Source: an uncultured Actinomycetes bacterium (GTDB taxonomy: Bacteria > Actinomycetota > Acidimicrobiia > Acidimicrobiales > Ilumatobacteraceae). Taken from it: 22,877 bases of DNA. The translations under genes and the position numbers were made by a program. Positions 16,246 through 22,849 of this stretch are shown here, in pieces. The notes below the pieces were generated by a model. The model saw nothing but the letters and a program-made list of their open reading frames with translations, searched no databases and was not told the origin of the DNA. Where the stretch lies: positions 1 through 22,877 of the forward strand of contig CALBSD010000001.1 in the NCBI GenBank assembly GCA_937927625.1, in the 5' to 3' direction. Position 1 is the first letter of the stretch. Each line of letters starts with the position of its first letter.

Positions 16246-17241
16246 ATGGCACATCGCATTGCACTCATTGGTGGAGACGGAATCGGACCAGAAGTCACGG
16301 CCGAAGCAGTCAAGGTGGTTCGTGCCACCGGAGTAGCGATCGAAACCACTGATTTTGACCTCGGCGGCATGCGTTACTTGCGTGATGGCGAGATTCTCTC
16401 GGATGACGTGTTGAACCAGTTGCGCAACTTCGATGCCATCTTGTTGGGTGCTGTCGGAACCCCTGATGTTCCTCCTGGCATCATCGAGCGCGGACTTCTC
16501 CTCAAGATGCGTTTCGACCTTGACCTCTATGTCAACCAGCGTCCGTTCGCAGGTACTGCTCCTGGCCACGTCACTCCACATGACTTCGTTGTCATCCGTG
16601 AGAACACTGAAGGCCCATACGTGGGAGAAGGTGGCGTTCTTCGTCGCGGCACTGCGCATGAAATCGCAACCCAAGGAAGCGTGAACACACGTCATGGTGT
16701 GGAGCGTTGTATCCGTTACGCATTCGAACTTGCTGCAAAGCGTGAACGAAAGCATGTCACGTTGGTGCATAAGACAAACGTGCTCACATTTGCAGGCGAC
16801 CTCTGGCAACGTGCATTCAACGATGTTGCAAAGGAATTCCCACAAGTGGGCACTGCGTACAACCACGTTGACGCAGCGTGTATCTACTTCGTCGAAGATC
16901 CACATCGCTACGACGTCATCGTGACCGACAACTTGTTCGGCGACATCCTCACCGACCTCGGTGGAGCAGTCAGTGGTGGCATCGGTTTGGCGTCTTCTGC
17001 CAACCTCAACCCATCGCGCACAGGCCCCTCCATGTTTGAGCCATCACATGGTTCGGCTCCTGACATCGTGGGCACCGGCAAGGCCAACCCCACCGCAGCC
17101 ATCTTGTCTGCGGCCCTGATGTTGGAATTCCTTGGCGAAAACGACGCAGCAGCCCGTATTCGCACCGCTTGTGACACGGCGCCCACCGGCTCCACCGTCG
17201 AAATCGGAAACTCCATCGCCGCCCTCGTTGCCGGCAAGTAA
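16246..17241 (+). CDS. leuB: 3-isopropylmalate dehydrogenase
   Basis: LeuB oxidatively decarboxylates 3-isopropylmalate to 2-oxoisocaproate with NAD+; in citramalate-route organisms it also converts 3-methylmalate to 2-oxobutanoate. The 331-residue protein starts IALIGGDGIGPEVTAEAVKV and carries LKMRFDLDLYVNQRP (substrate arginines), ENTEGPYVGEGG, the catalytic VHKTNVL lysine, metal aspartates in VTDNLFGDILTDLGGAVSGG, and the nucleotide loop FEPSHGSAPDIVGTGKANP. ATG 16246 matches the family N-terminus; the frame is open upstream, but that extension is antisense to greA. ilvE follows after 30 bp, so both are probably one transcript. Confidence 0.94.
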   Translation: MAHRIALIGGDGIGPEVTAEAVKVVRATGVAIETTDFDLGGMRYLRDGEILSDDVLNQLRNFDAILLGAVGTPDVPPGIIERGLLLKMRFDLDLYVNQRPFAGTAPGHVTPHDFVVIRENTEGPYVGEGGVLRRGTAHEIATQGSVNTRHGVERCIRYAFELAAKRERKHVTLVHKTNVLTFAGDLWQRAFNDVAKEFPQVGTAYNHVDAACIYFVEDPHRYDVIVTDNLFGDILTDLGGAVSGGIGLASSANLNPSRTGPSMFEPSHGSAPDIVGTGKANPTAAILSAALMLEFLGENDAAARIRTACDTAPTGSTVEIGNSIAALVAGK

Positions 17242-17271
17242 TCTTCAACCACCACTTCTCTAGGAGCACCA

Positions 17272-18189
17272 ATGCCCACCTTGATCCCTACACCAAAAAT
17301 CTGGATGAATGGCACACTCGTCGATTGGGACAAGGCCCAGGTGCATGTCCTCACGCACACACTTCACTACGGCACAGGTGTGTTCGAAGGTATTCGCGCA
17401 TATGAGACAGCAGAAGGTCCAGCGGTCTTCCGCCTCACCGAGCACATCGAACGTTTGTTCCGCAGCGCAAAGATTCTCGGCATGGAGATTCCGTACACGC
17501 TGCAGGAAATTGTTGATGCAACACGCGAGACAGTCCGTTCCACTGGTCTTCCAGGTTGCTACATCCGCCCGATTGTGTATTACGGCTACGGCGAGATGGG
17601 TCTCAACACTCTTCCCTGCAGTGTTGACGTAGCAATCGCATGCTGGCCTTGGGGTGCATATTTGGGCGACGACGCAATGACCAAGGGTGTGCGCATGAAG
17701 ATTTCTTCATGGAAACGCCTTGACCACAACATGCTTCCTCCTGCAGCAAAGACTGTTGCTAACTACGCCAACTCTTCACTTGCAAAAGTGGAGGCATTGC
17801 GCGCCGGATATGACGAAGCAATTCTTCTCAACACCGAAGGCCTCGTGAGCGAGTGCACCGGCGAGAACCTCTTTGTTGTTCGTAATGGCAAGGTCATCAC
17901 GCCGCCGTTGTCGGCTGGTGCTCTTGAAGGCATCACTCAGTGGAGCGTCATCAAGATTCTTGAAGATCTGGGTTATGAAGTCGAGAAGGGCAACATTGCT
18001 CGTTCCGACCTCTACATTGCCGAGGAAATCTTCTGTGTGGGTACCGCCGCCGAAGTCAGCGCGATCAATTCGGTGGACGACCGCAGCGTTCCGTGCCCTG
18101 GCCCCATCACCAAGCAGGTGGCCGACATTTATGGCAAGGCCGTGCGTGGTCAGCTTCCGCAGTACAAGGAATGGCTCGAGCTCGCCTGA
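17272..18189 (+). CDS. ilvE: Branched-chain amino acid aminotransferase (class IV, PLP)
   Basis: IlvE performs the last transamination to leucine, isoleucine and valine. It has 305 residues, as for E. coli IlvE (309). Visible features are WMNGTLVDWDKAQVHVLTHT, LHYGTGVFEGIRAYE, YIRPIVYYGYGEMGLN, the PLP lysine in PPAAKTVANYANS (Lys160), YDEAILLNTEGLVSECTGENLF and FCVGTAAEVSAINSVDDR. The start has AGGAG about 6 nt upstream. It lies 30 bp behind leuB. The C-terminal GTAAEV loop and overall length favour the IlvE subtype over D-amino-acid aminotransferase or 4-amino-4-deoxychorismate lyase. Confidence 0.93.
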   Translation: MPTLIPTPKIWMNGTLVDWDKAQVHVLTHTLHYGTGVFEGIRAYETAEGPAVFRLTEHIERLFRSAKILGMEIPYTLQEIVDATRETVRSTGLPGCYIRPIVYYGYGEMGLNTLPCSVDVAIACWPWGAYLGDDAMTKGVRMKISSWKRLDHNMLPPAAKTVANYANSSLAKVEALRAGYDEAILLNTEGLVSECTGENLFVVRNGKVITPPLSAGALEGITQWSVIKILEDLGYEVEKGNIARSDLYIAEEIFCVGTAAEVSAINSVDDRSVPCPGPITKQVADIYGKAVRGQLPQYKEWLELA

Positions 18190-18197
18190 GCCGATTT

Positions 18198-18214
18198 GTT
18201 GAGAATTTCTCAAC
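18198..18214. other. Perfect 8-bp palindrome just after ilvE
   Basis: GTTGAGAATTTCTCAAC is an 8+1+8 perfect inverted repeat starting 9 nt after the ilvE stop. As RNA it gives a 7-bp stem with a 3-nt loop, but no U-run follows, so it would be a poor intrinsic terminator. The symmetry also suits a dimeric regulator. Its TTGA...TCAA ends resemble the nested arms in the leuC/iclR gap, with different spacing. Confidence 0.45.
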
Positions 18215-18216
18215 GG

Positions 18217-18299
18217 TCGTCCACATAGAAAACCCTTATCAGTCTTAGGGACAGAGGTTTTCCACAGCCTTGCCCACAGGAAGATTAACTTTGCCCACA
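18217..18299 (+). other. Cluster of four DnaA-box-like 9-mers
   Basis: TCGTCCACA (18217-18225), TTTTCCACA (18258-18266), TTGCCCACA (18270-18278) and TTGCCCACA (18291-18299) are all in the same orientation. Each differs by one base from TTGTCCACA, the box form I know from high-GC actinobacteria. Chance clustering of four in 83 bp is very unlikely. They lie directly upstream of the promoter for the cimA leader. There is no dnaA, dnaN or AT-rich unwinding element here, so this is not an obvious oriC; a DnaA titration or regulatory site is more likely, if DnaA is the binder. Confidence 0.5.
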
Positions 18300-18307
18300 G
18301 GGGGGGG

Positions 18308-18336
18308 TTGACGATTGCGTGGAACACGGCGATACT
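18308..18336 (+). promoter_or_regulatory. Promoter of the cimA leader transcript (leaderless)
   Basis: TTGACG (18308-18313), a 17-nt spacer and GATACT (18331-18336) form a near-consensus sigma-70/SigA-type promoter. The expected transcription start 7-8 nt downstream is at 18343-18344, exactly the ATG of the leader peptide. Eight consecutive G (18300-18307) abut the -35 on its upstream side. Confidence 0.7.
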
Positions 18337-18343
18337 TGCCTTT

Positions 18344-18409
18344 ATGTTGACCGCAAGCACATCCCGCCGTATCTCCGGCCTCGCTGCAGCCATCATCATT
18401 ATTCGTTAG
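18344..18409 (+). CDS. Leader peptide of isoleucine attenuator (21 aa, four consecutive Ile codons)
   Basis: A 21-residue open frame runs from ATG 18344 to TAG 18407-18409. It begins MLTASTSRR and ends with Ala-Ala-Ala followed by four Ile codons (ATC ATC ATT ATT, 18392-18403), Arg and stop. A run of the controlled amino acid near the end of a tiny frame, followed by hairpins and a terminator, is the hallmark of ribosome-mediated attenuation. The downstream gene cimA starts isoleucine synthesis, so regulator and pathway agree. The start coincides with the predicted transcription start, and no Shine-Dalgarno sequence is present, so it should be translated from a leaderless mRNA. Confidence 0.8.
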   Translation: MLTASTSRRISGLAAAIIIIR

Positions 18410-18433
18410 CGCACGCCGGCCTCCGACGTGCGC
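18409..18433 (+). promoter_or_regulatory. GC-rich hairpin overlapping the leader stop codon
   Basis: GCGCACG (18409-18415) and CGTGCGC (18427-18433) form a perfect 7-bp stem around an 11-nt loop. Its 5' arm begins at the last base of the leader stop codon, so a ribosome at the Ile codons or the stop would block it. It is therefore a candidate alternative or pause structure for the attenuator. Its 3' arm ends 6 nt before the terminator stem and does not share bases with it; how it would compete with the terminator is not clear by eye. CCGGC at 18375-18379 can also pair with GCCGG at 18415-18419 in its loop region. Confidence 0.55.
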
Positions 18434-18438
18434 GTTCC

Positions 18439-18462
18439 AGCCGCCCCTGAGGGCGGCTTTTT
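18439..18462 (+). terminator. Intrinsic terminator of the cimA leader (attenuator)
   Basis: AGCCGCCC (18439-18446) pairs perfectly with GGGCGGCT (18451-18458) around the CTGA tetraloop, and the T-run is 18458-18462. This is the only strong factor-independent terminator I see in the window, and it stands between a promoter and its gene (63 nt before the cimA ATG). That placement fits conditional termination. Confidence 0.88.
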
Positions 18463-18525
18463 CATTCCCCCAATTGCCCCAACAGACCTCACCCCACGAC
18501 ACACCAATAAGACGGAGACAACGAG

Positions 18526-20109
18526 ATGAACACCAACACCTCACTCGAAATGGTTGAAGCGTTCGACACAACATTGCGCGACGGAATGCAAGTAGAAGGC
18601 GTGTCGGCAACTGTCGAAGACAAACTTCGCATTGCTGAGCAGCTTGACTACCTCGGTGTTCACTTCATCGAAGGTGGATGGCCTGGGGCAAATCCGAAGG
18701 ACATCGAGTTCTTCGCACGCGCTGCAACGGAACTCAACTTCCGCAACTCCACTCTTGTCGCATTCGGATCCACCCGTCGCCCGAAGGGCAAAGTGGACGA
18801 TGACGCAACACTGCGCAATCTTCTCGATGCGAACACATCTTCTGTGTGCATTGTTGCGAAGTCATGGGACTATCACGTCACTGATGCGTTGCAGACGACA
18901 TTGGATGAAGGCGTATTGATGGTCGCAGACTCCGTTGATTTCTTGAATGGGAATGGTCGACAGGTCATGGTGGACCTCGAACACTTCTTCGACGGTTACA
19001 AGAACAATCCTGAATTCGCAATGCGTGTTGTCGAAGCGGCAGTTATGAAAGGTGCAACGCACTTGGTCATGTGTGACACCAACGGTGGTTCATTGCCACA
19101 TGAAGTTGCTGAAATCGTCAGCAAAGTAAAAGCTTTTGTAGGCAATGACGCCACTCTCGGAATCCATTGCCACGATGACACCGGTTGTGCAGTCGCGAAC
19201 TCCATGGCGGCAGTTCTTACTGGAGTTCGTCACGTACAGGGCACGTTGAATGGTTTGGGTGAGCGCACCGGCAACACCAACCTCACAACGGTGATTCCGA
19301 ACCTTGAGTTGAAGATGGGCTTCCGTTGTTTGCCAGAAGGTCATCTCTCGCGCATTACTGCCGTGAGCAACCATGTTGCTGAGGTGCTGAACCGTCCGTT
19401 GAATCCGCAAGCGCCGTACGTCGGTGCCTCTGCATTCGCACACAAGGCGGGACTTCATGTGTCTGCCATCAAGCGCGCCAAAGATGCATACGAACATGTC
19501 GATCCAGAAATCGTTGGTAACGGAACACGTTTCGTTGTTAGCGAAATGGCTGGGCGTGCCACCATCGAAGTGAAAGCCGAAGAACTGGGCATCAAGATGG
19601 ATGGCCCTGCTGTCAACTCAGTGATCGAAGACCTCAAGCGCCTTGAGCATGAGGGCTACCACTTTGAGGCTGCTGACGCTTCTCTTGAAATGTTGATGCG
19701 CCGTGCCAGCGGTTGGACACAAGATCAGTTCCGTGTTGAGACCATGCGTGTCATCACCGATGAGGCATCAGATGGTCGCTTCACAACAGAAGCAACCGTC
19801 AAGGTGTGGGTAGGGGACACTCTCTTTGAAAATGTGTCCGATGGTAATGGTCCAGTGAATGCCATCGACGCCGCATTGCGTGCCAGTTTGCGCTCCAGCT
19901 TTCCGCAGATCGACAAGATTCATCTCGTTGACTACAAGGTGCGCATCCTTGACGGCGGTAGCGCCACCGGTGCTGTGACACGTGTACTGATTGATGCAAC
20001 AAATGGTGACCGCAGCTGGACCACCATCGGCGTGTCCACCAACATCATTGAGGCCTCATGGCAGGCCCTTGAGGAATCCCTCATCTACGGACTTCTTCAC
20101 GCGAACTAA
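18526..20109 (+). CDS. cimA: (R)-citramalate synthase
   Basis: CimA condenses pyruvate and acetyl-CoA to citramalate, the first step of threonine-independent isoleucine synthesis. The 527-residue length and sequence fit the TIGR00977-type citramalate synthase / 2-isopropylmalate synthase-like family. The HMGL-like TIM barrel has FDTTLRDGMQVEG (DTTLRDG at 14-20), FIEGGWPGANPKD, the metal HxH in GIHCHDDTGCA (His214, His216) and GLGERTGNTN (about 243-252). A linker with FAHKAGLHVSAI follows, then the LeuA-type allosteric C-terminal domain (about residues 400-527), where isoleucine feedback would act. GGAG lies 8 nt before ATG 18526. The upstream Ile-rich attenuator independently supports an isoleucine rather than leucine role. 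Confidence 0.93.
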   Translation: MNTNTSLEMVEAFDTTLRDGMQVEGVSATVEDKLRIAEQLDYLGVHFIEGGWPGANPKDIEFFARAATELNFRNSTLVAFGSTRRPKGKVDDDATLRNLLDANTSSVCIVAKSWDYHVTDALQTTLDEGVLMVADSVDFLNGNGRQVMVDLEHFFDGYKNNPEFAMRVVEAAVMKGATHLVMCDTNGGSLPHEVAEIVSKVKAFVGNDATLGIHCHDDTGCAVANSMAAVLTGVRHVQGTLNGLGERTGNTNLTTVIPNLELKMGFRCLPEGHLSRITAVSNHVAEVLNRPLNPQAPYVGASAFAHKAGLHVSAIKRAKDAYEHVDPEIVGNGTRFVVSEMAGRATIEVKAEELGIKMDGPAVNSVIEDLKRLEHEGYHFEAADASLEMLMRRASGWTQDQFRVETMRVITDEASDGRFTTEATVKVWVGDTLFENVSDGNGPVNAIDAALRASLRSSFPQIDKIHLVDYKVRILDGGSATGAVTRVLIDATNGDRSWTTIGVSTNIIEASWQALEESLIYGLLHAN

Positions 20110-20142
20110 TCCAGTTCTTCCTCGGAACAGGGTGACTCGGCG

Positions 20143-20148
20143 TAGAGT
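20143..20148 (+). promoter_or_regulatory. Candidate -10 element of a leaderless promoter
   Basis: TAGAGT lies 8 nt before ATG 20157. The same hexamer precedes the IclR-family gene by 9 nt, and in both cases a short C/T-rich spacer and no Shine-Dalgarno sequence follow. No clear -35 is visible. This suggests the 20157 gene and the acyl-CoA dehydrogenase behind it have their own leaderless transcript. Confidence 0.4.
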
Positions 20149-20156
20149 TTTCCCTT

Positions 20157-20684
20157 ATGGCAGCACCACGATTCGCCCCTGTTCCTCCGGTTGAACCGGT
20201 CCGCTATTACGAGTCTCCCGACTTCGTTCCCACCGGCTGGCAGCCAGGTCGCCCTGGCGAGATTGAGGGTCGTCAGCCTGCAGGCGAGCGTTTGGGATAT
20301 CAGGGACCTGATCAGGGCTACATCATCACGTTGGCAAATCGTGTCGCCAGTCGCGTGCGAGTTTCTGCAGGTGAACATGTCGAAGATGCGTTGCGCGGTT
20401 GTTCACTCATCGCATTGCGTCGTGCATCGATGTACGGCCGTGCTCCTTCTGTGTATGACCTGAACCTTGCGTTGTCATTGTGGGGTTATCTCTCTGATGC
20501 TCCACCGGCTGATCTTGTTGCAGTGCGTAAGGAGCTCTTCGTTGGTGTTGGACATGTTCATCACTACAAAGAAGGTCGCGCAATTGCCGACATGGTGCCA
20601 GAGTCAACATTGCGAATGACTCCTGAGGATGTTGCATCTGGTTTCGTTACTAACTGGCGCACACTCACGGGATATGCACAATGA
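20157..20684 (+). CDS. Protein of unknown function, coupled to acyl-CoA dehydrogenase
   Basis: I do not recognise the family. The 175-residue soluble protein has a Pro-rich N-terminus (PRFAPVPPVEPVRYYESPDF), an aromatic/Gly segment (TGWQPGRPGE, LGYQGPDQGYIITLANR) and a more helical C-terminal half with CSLIALRRASMYGRAPSVYDLNLALSLWGYL and VGHVHHYKEGRAIADMVPE. No signal peptide, membrane span or metal-binding Cys pair is seen; the only His cluster is HVHHY. Its stop overlaps the acyl-CoA dehydrogenase start (ATGA), so the two are made together. A role as partner or accessory of that enzyme is a context guess. Confidence 0.75.
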   Translation: MAAPRFAPVPPVEPVRYYESPDFVPTGWQPGRPGEIEGRQPAGERLGYQGPDQGYIITLANRVASRVRVSAGEHVEDALRGCSLIALRRASMYGRAPSVYDLNLALSLWGYLSDAPPADLVAVRKELFVGVGHVHHYKEGRAIADMVPESTLRMTPEDVASGFVTNWRTLTGYAQ

Positions 20685-22465
20685 CTATTTACAACGCACC
20701 ACTTGCTGATATTGATTTCGTCCTCAATCGGTTCTGTGGCCTGAACGACATCACATCACTTCCAAAGTTCGCTGATGTTGATTCGTCCATGGTGGGCGAC
20801 TTGTTGGCAGAAGCCGCTCGTTTCTTTGAAGAGCGTTTTGCGCCGTTGAACAAGATTGGTGACACCGTTGGTTCACAACGCAATGCTGATGGCACTGTCA
20901 CCACACCAGAAGGTTTCAAAGAGGCATACAAGGCGTATGTAGAGGCCGGTTGGGGTGCGGTCGGCTTCGACCCCGGTTTTGGCGGTGGCGGTTTCCCATG
21001 GCTGGTGAATATCGCAATTCAAGAGATCATGAACTCATCGAACATGGCCCTCACCATGGCCCCGTTGCTCACCCAAGGCGCCATCGACGCCATCATGCAT
21101 CACGGCGATGAAATTCAGAAGATGACGTACTTGCCGAAGATGATTTCGGGCGAGTGGACCGGCACGATGAACCTCACCGAGCCTGACGCAGGTTCCGATG
21201 TAGGAGCAGTGCGAACAAAGGCTGCAAAGCAGGCTGATGGTTCGTACCTCATCACTGGCACAAAGATTTACATCACGTTCGGTGAACATGACATGGCCGA
21301 CAACATCATTCACTTGGTGTTGGCTCGTACGCCTGATGCACCAGCAGGCACCAAGGGCATCTCATGCTTCATTGTTCCGAAGTACATGGTGAACAACGAC
21401 GGTTCTCTCGGTGCGTTGAATGACGTGAAGTGCGTCAGCATCGAGCACAAGACCGGTATCAAGGCAAGCCCAACATGCGTGTTGTCGTATGGCGACAATG
21501 GCGGTGCTGTTGGATATCTCATCGGCGAAGAGAACCATGGCATGGCCTACATGTTCACCATGATGAACCAGGCACGTCTCGGTGTTGGCCTTGAGGGCAT
21601 GGCACTAATTGAGCGTGCGTATCAGCAGTCGGTGGAATATTCAGTGCAGCGCAAGCAAGGTCGTGCTCCAGGCGCGCCTGCAGGTGAGAGTTCATCCATC
21701 ATCCTTCACCCCGATGTGAAGCGCATGTTGGTGACAATGAAGAGCACAATCGAAGCATTGCGTCGCATCATCTATTGGAACGCTGCATGTCTCGACGTGG
21801 CAGCACATCACCCTGATGCGGCAGAACGCGAGAAGGCTTCTGACCTCGCAGCACTGCTGACGCCCATTTCAAAGGGTTGGGGCACTGACATGGGCGTAGA
21901 GCTCACTGGCATGGCCGTGCAGATTCACGGCGGTATGGGATTCATCGAAGAAACCGGTGTTGCTCAGCACTATCGCGATGCACGCATCACCACGATCTAC
22001 GAAGGCACTAATGGCATCCAGGCCATGGACCTTGTTGGTCGCAAGTTGGGCATGAAGGGTGGCGCTGTCATCCTCGGATTGTTCGACGAGATGGATGTCA
22101 TCCACGACAAGATGCTGAAGCATCCAGAACTGGTGGCAGCAGCGGCAGAGCTCAAGGCTGCAATTAATGATGTGCGCGGAACAACGCAGTGGTTCTTTGA
22201 GAATGCTTCAAATCAGGTGGCAGTTCTCTCTGGTGCAACTCCGTATTTGCGTCAGCTCTCCACTTTGGTGGGCGGTTACGTCATGGCGAAGTCGGCACAC
22301 ATTGCAGTGCATTCAGATCTTCCTGCAGAAGAGATTGCGGCGAAGGTGAACACTGGTCGATTCTTCTGCGAGCAGTTGTTGCCAGCAGTGCATGGACTCA
22401 GTGGCGCAGTCATGGGTGACGACGCATTGCTCATGTCATTTGATGAGCAGTCACTTCTTATCTAA
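20681..22465 (+). CDS. Acyl-CoA dehydrogenase, long form with C-terminal extension (DmdC/FadE5-like)
   Basis: This is an FAD-dependent acyl-CoA dehydrogenase of 594 residues, about 200 longer than the classic 380-400 and fitting the long subgroup that includes 3-methylmercaptopropionyl-CoA dehydrogenase (DmdC) and actinobacterial FadE5-like enzymes. Visible features are GWGAVGFDPGFGGGGFP, the FAD/substrate motif MNLTEPDAGSDVGAV, ITGTKIYITFGEHD, the HKTGIKASPTC region, IGEENHGMAYMFTMMNQARLGVG, HGGMGFIEETGVAQHYRDARI and the catalytic base in IYEGTNGIQAMDL (Glu441). After that comes a helical C-terminal domain (about 455-594). Physiological substrate (fatty acyl-CoA, branched acyl-CoA or methylthiopropionyl-CoA) cannot be fixed from sequence. 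Its TAA abuts the convergent stop of the next gene. Confidence 0.92.
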   Translation: MTIYNAPLADIDFVLNRFCGLNDITSLPKFADVDSSMVGDLLAEAARFFEERFAPLNKIGDTVGSQRNADGTVTTPEGFKEAYKAYVEAGWGAVGFDPGFGGGGFPWLVNIAIQEIMNSSNMALTMAPLLTQGAIDAIMHHGDEIQKMTYLPKMISGEWTGTMNLTEPDAGSDVGAVRTKAAKQADGSYLITGTKIYITFGEHDMADNIIHLVLARTPDAPAGTKGISCFIVPKYMVNNDGSLGALNDVKCVSIEHKTGIKASPTCVLSYGDNGGAVGYLIGEENHGMAYMFTMMNQARLGVGLEGMALIERAYQQSVEYSVQRKQGRAPGAPAGESSSIILHPDVKRMLVTMKSTIEALRRIIYWNAACLDVAAHHPDAAEREKASDLAALLTPISKGWGTDMGVELTGMAVQIHGGMGFIEETGVAQHYRDARITTIYEGTNGIQAMDLVGRKLGMKGGAVILGLFDEMDVIHDKMLKHPELVAAAAELKAAINDVRGTTQWFFENASNQVAVLSGATPYLRQLSTLVGGYVMAKSAHIAVHSDLPAEEIAAKVNTGRFFCEQLLPAVHGLSGAVMGDDALLMSFDEQSLLI

Positions 22466-22849
22466 TTAGAGATCAATGGCATGGGCGCGCAATGCGTCCA
22501 TGTCGCAAAACTCAGCGGCGGCAATATGCGTGCTGTGAAGTTTCACTTGCGGAGCTTTTCCTGCTTCGAAAGCCTCTTGCCAACGTGGTGCGCACAAGCA
22601 CCATTGGTCGCCGGCTTTCAATCCTGCGAATCCATACTGTGGCATTGGAGTTGAAAGGTCATTGCCAGCGGACTTCGAGAATTCAAGGAATTCATCGGTC
22701 ATGATTGCGCACACTGCGTGCACTCCGGTGTCGTCGCCACCAACTTCACAGCATCCCGTGCGGTAGTAGCCCGTCATGGGCGACGTACAGCAGGTCTGAA
22801 GAAGTTCGCCCAATACATTGACCTGGTCTGTTTGTGTGAAGCCGTCCAT
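22466..22849 (-). CDS. DUF2237 family protein
   Basis: This 127-residue protein matches the DUF2237 pattern I know: NVLGELLQTCCTSPMTGYYRTGCCEVGGDDTG, VCAIMTDEFLEFSKSAGNDLSTPMPQYGFAGLKAGDQWCLCAPRW, then a C-terminal THIAAAEF. Several conserved Cys (the TCC, GCC and WCLC pairs) are present, suggesting metal or redox chemistry, but the biochemical function is unknown. ATG at 22849 is preferred over the GTG at 22858. TAGCGT (22857-22862) lies 7 nt before that ATG and overlaps the GTG, consistent with a leaderless start; only 15 bp upstream of the hexamer are in the window. Confidence 0.88.
   Translation of the reverse strand: MDGFTQTDQVNVLGELLQTCCTSPMTGYYRTGCCEVGGDDTGVHAVCAIMTDEFLEFSKSAGNDLSTPMPQYGFAGLKAGDQWCLCAPRWQEAFEAGKAPQVKLHSTHIAAAEFCDMDALRAHAIDL

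Noticed and set aside
16207..16905. Upstream extension of the greA frame on the - strand
   Set aside because: It is antisense to leuB, lacks domain-like sequence, and GreA begins at the conserved MAKHLLSKETY.
18190..18307. Chromosomal replication origin
   Set aside because: DnaA-like boxes are present, but there is no dnaA/dnaN/parAB context, no AT-rich unwinding stretch, and the boxes sit directly on a promoter.
18344..18525. T-box or other riboswitch upstream of cimA
   Set aside because: No T-box sequence or large conserved fold is visible, and the RNA upstream of the terminator is occupied by the leader frame; attenuation explains the features better.
17776..18610. Two - strand open frames (207 and 121 residues) over the ilvE end and the cimA upstream region
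   Set aside because: They cross ilvE, the attenuator and the cimA start as antisense; composition is not protein-like and no start signals are present.
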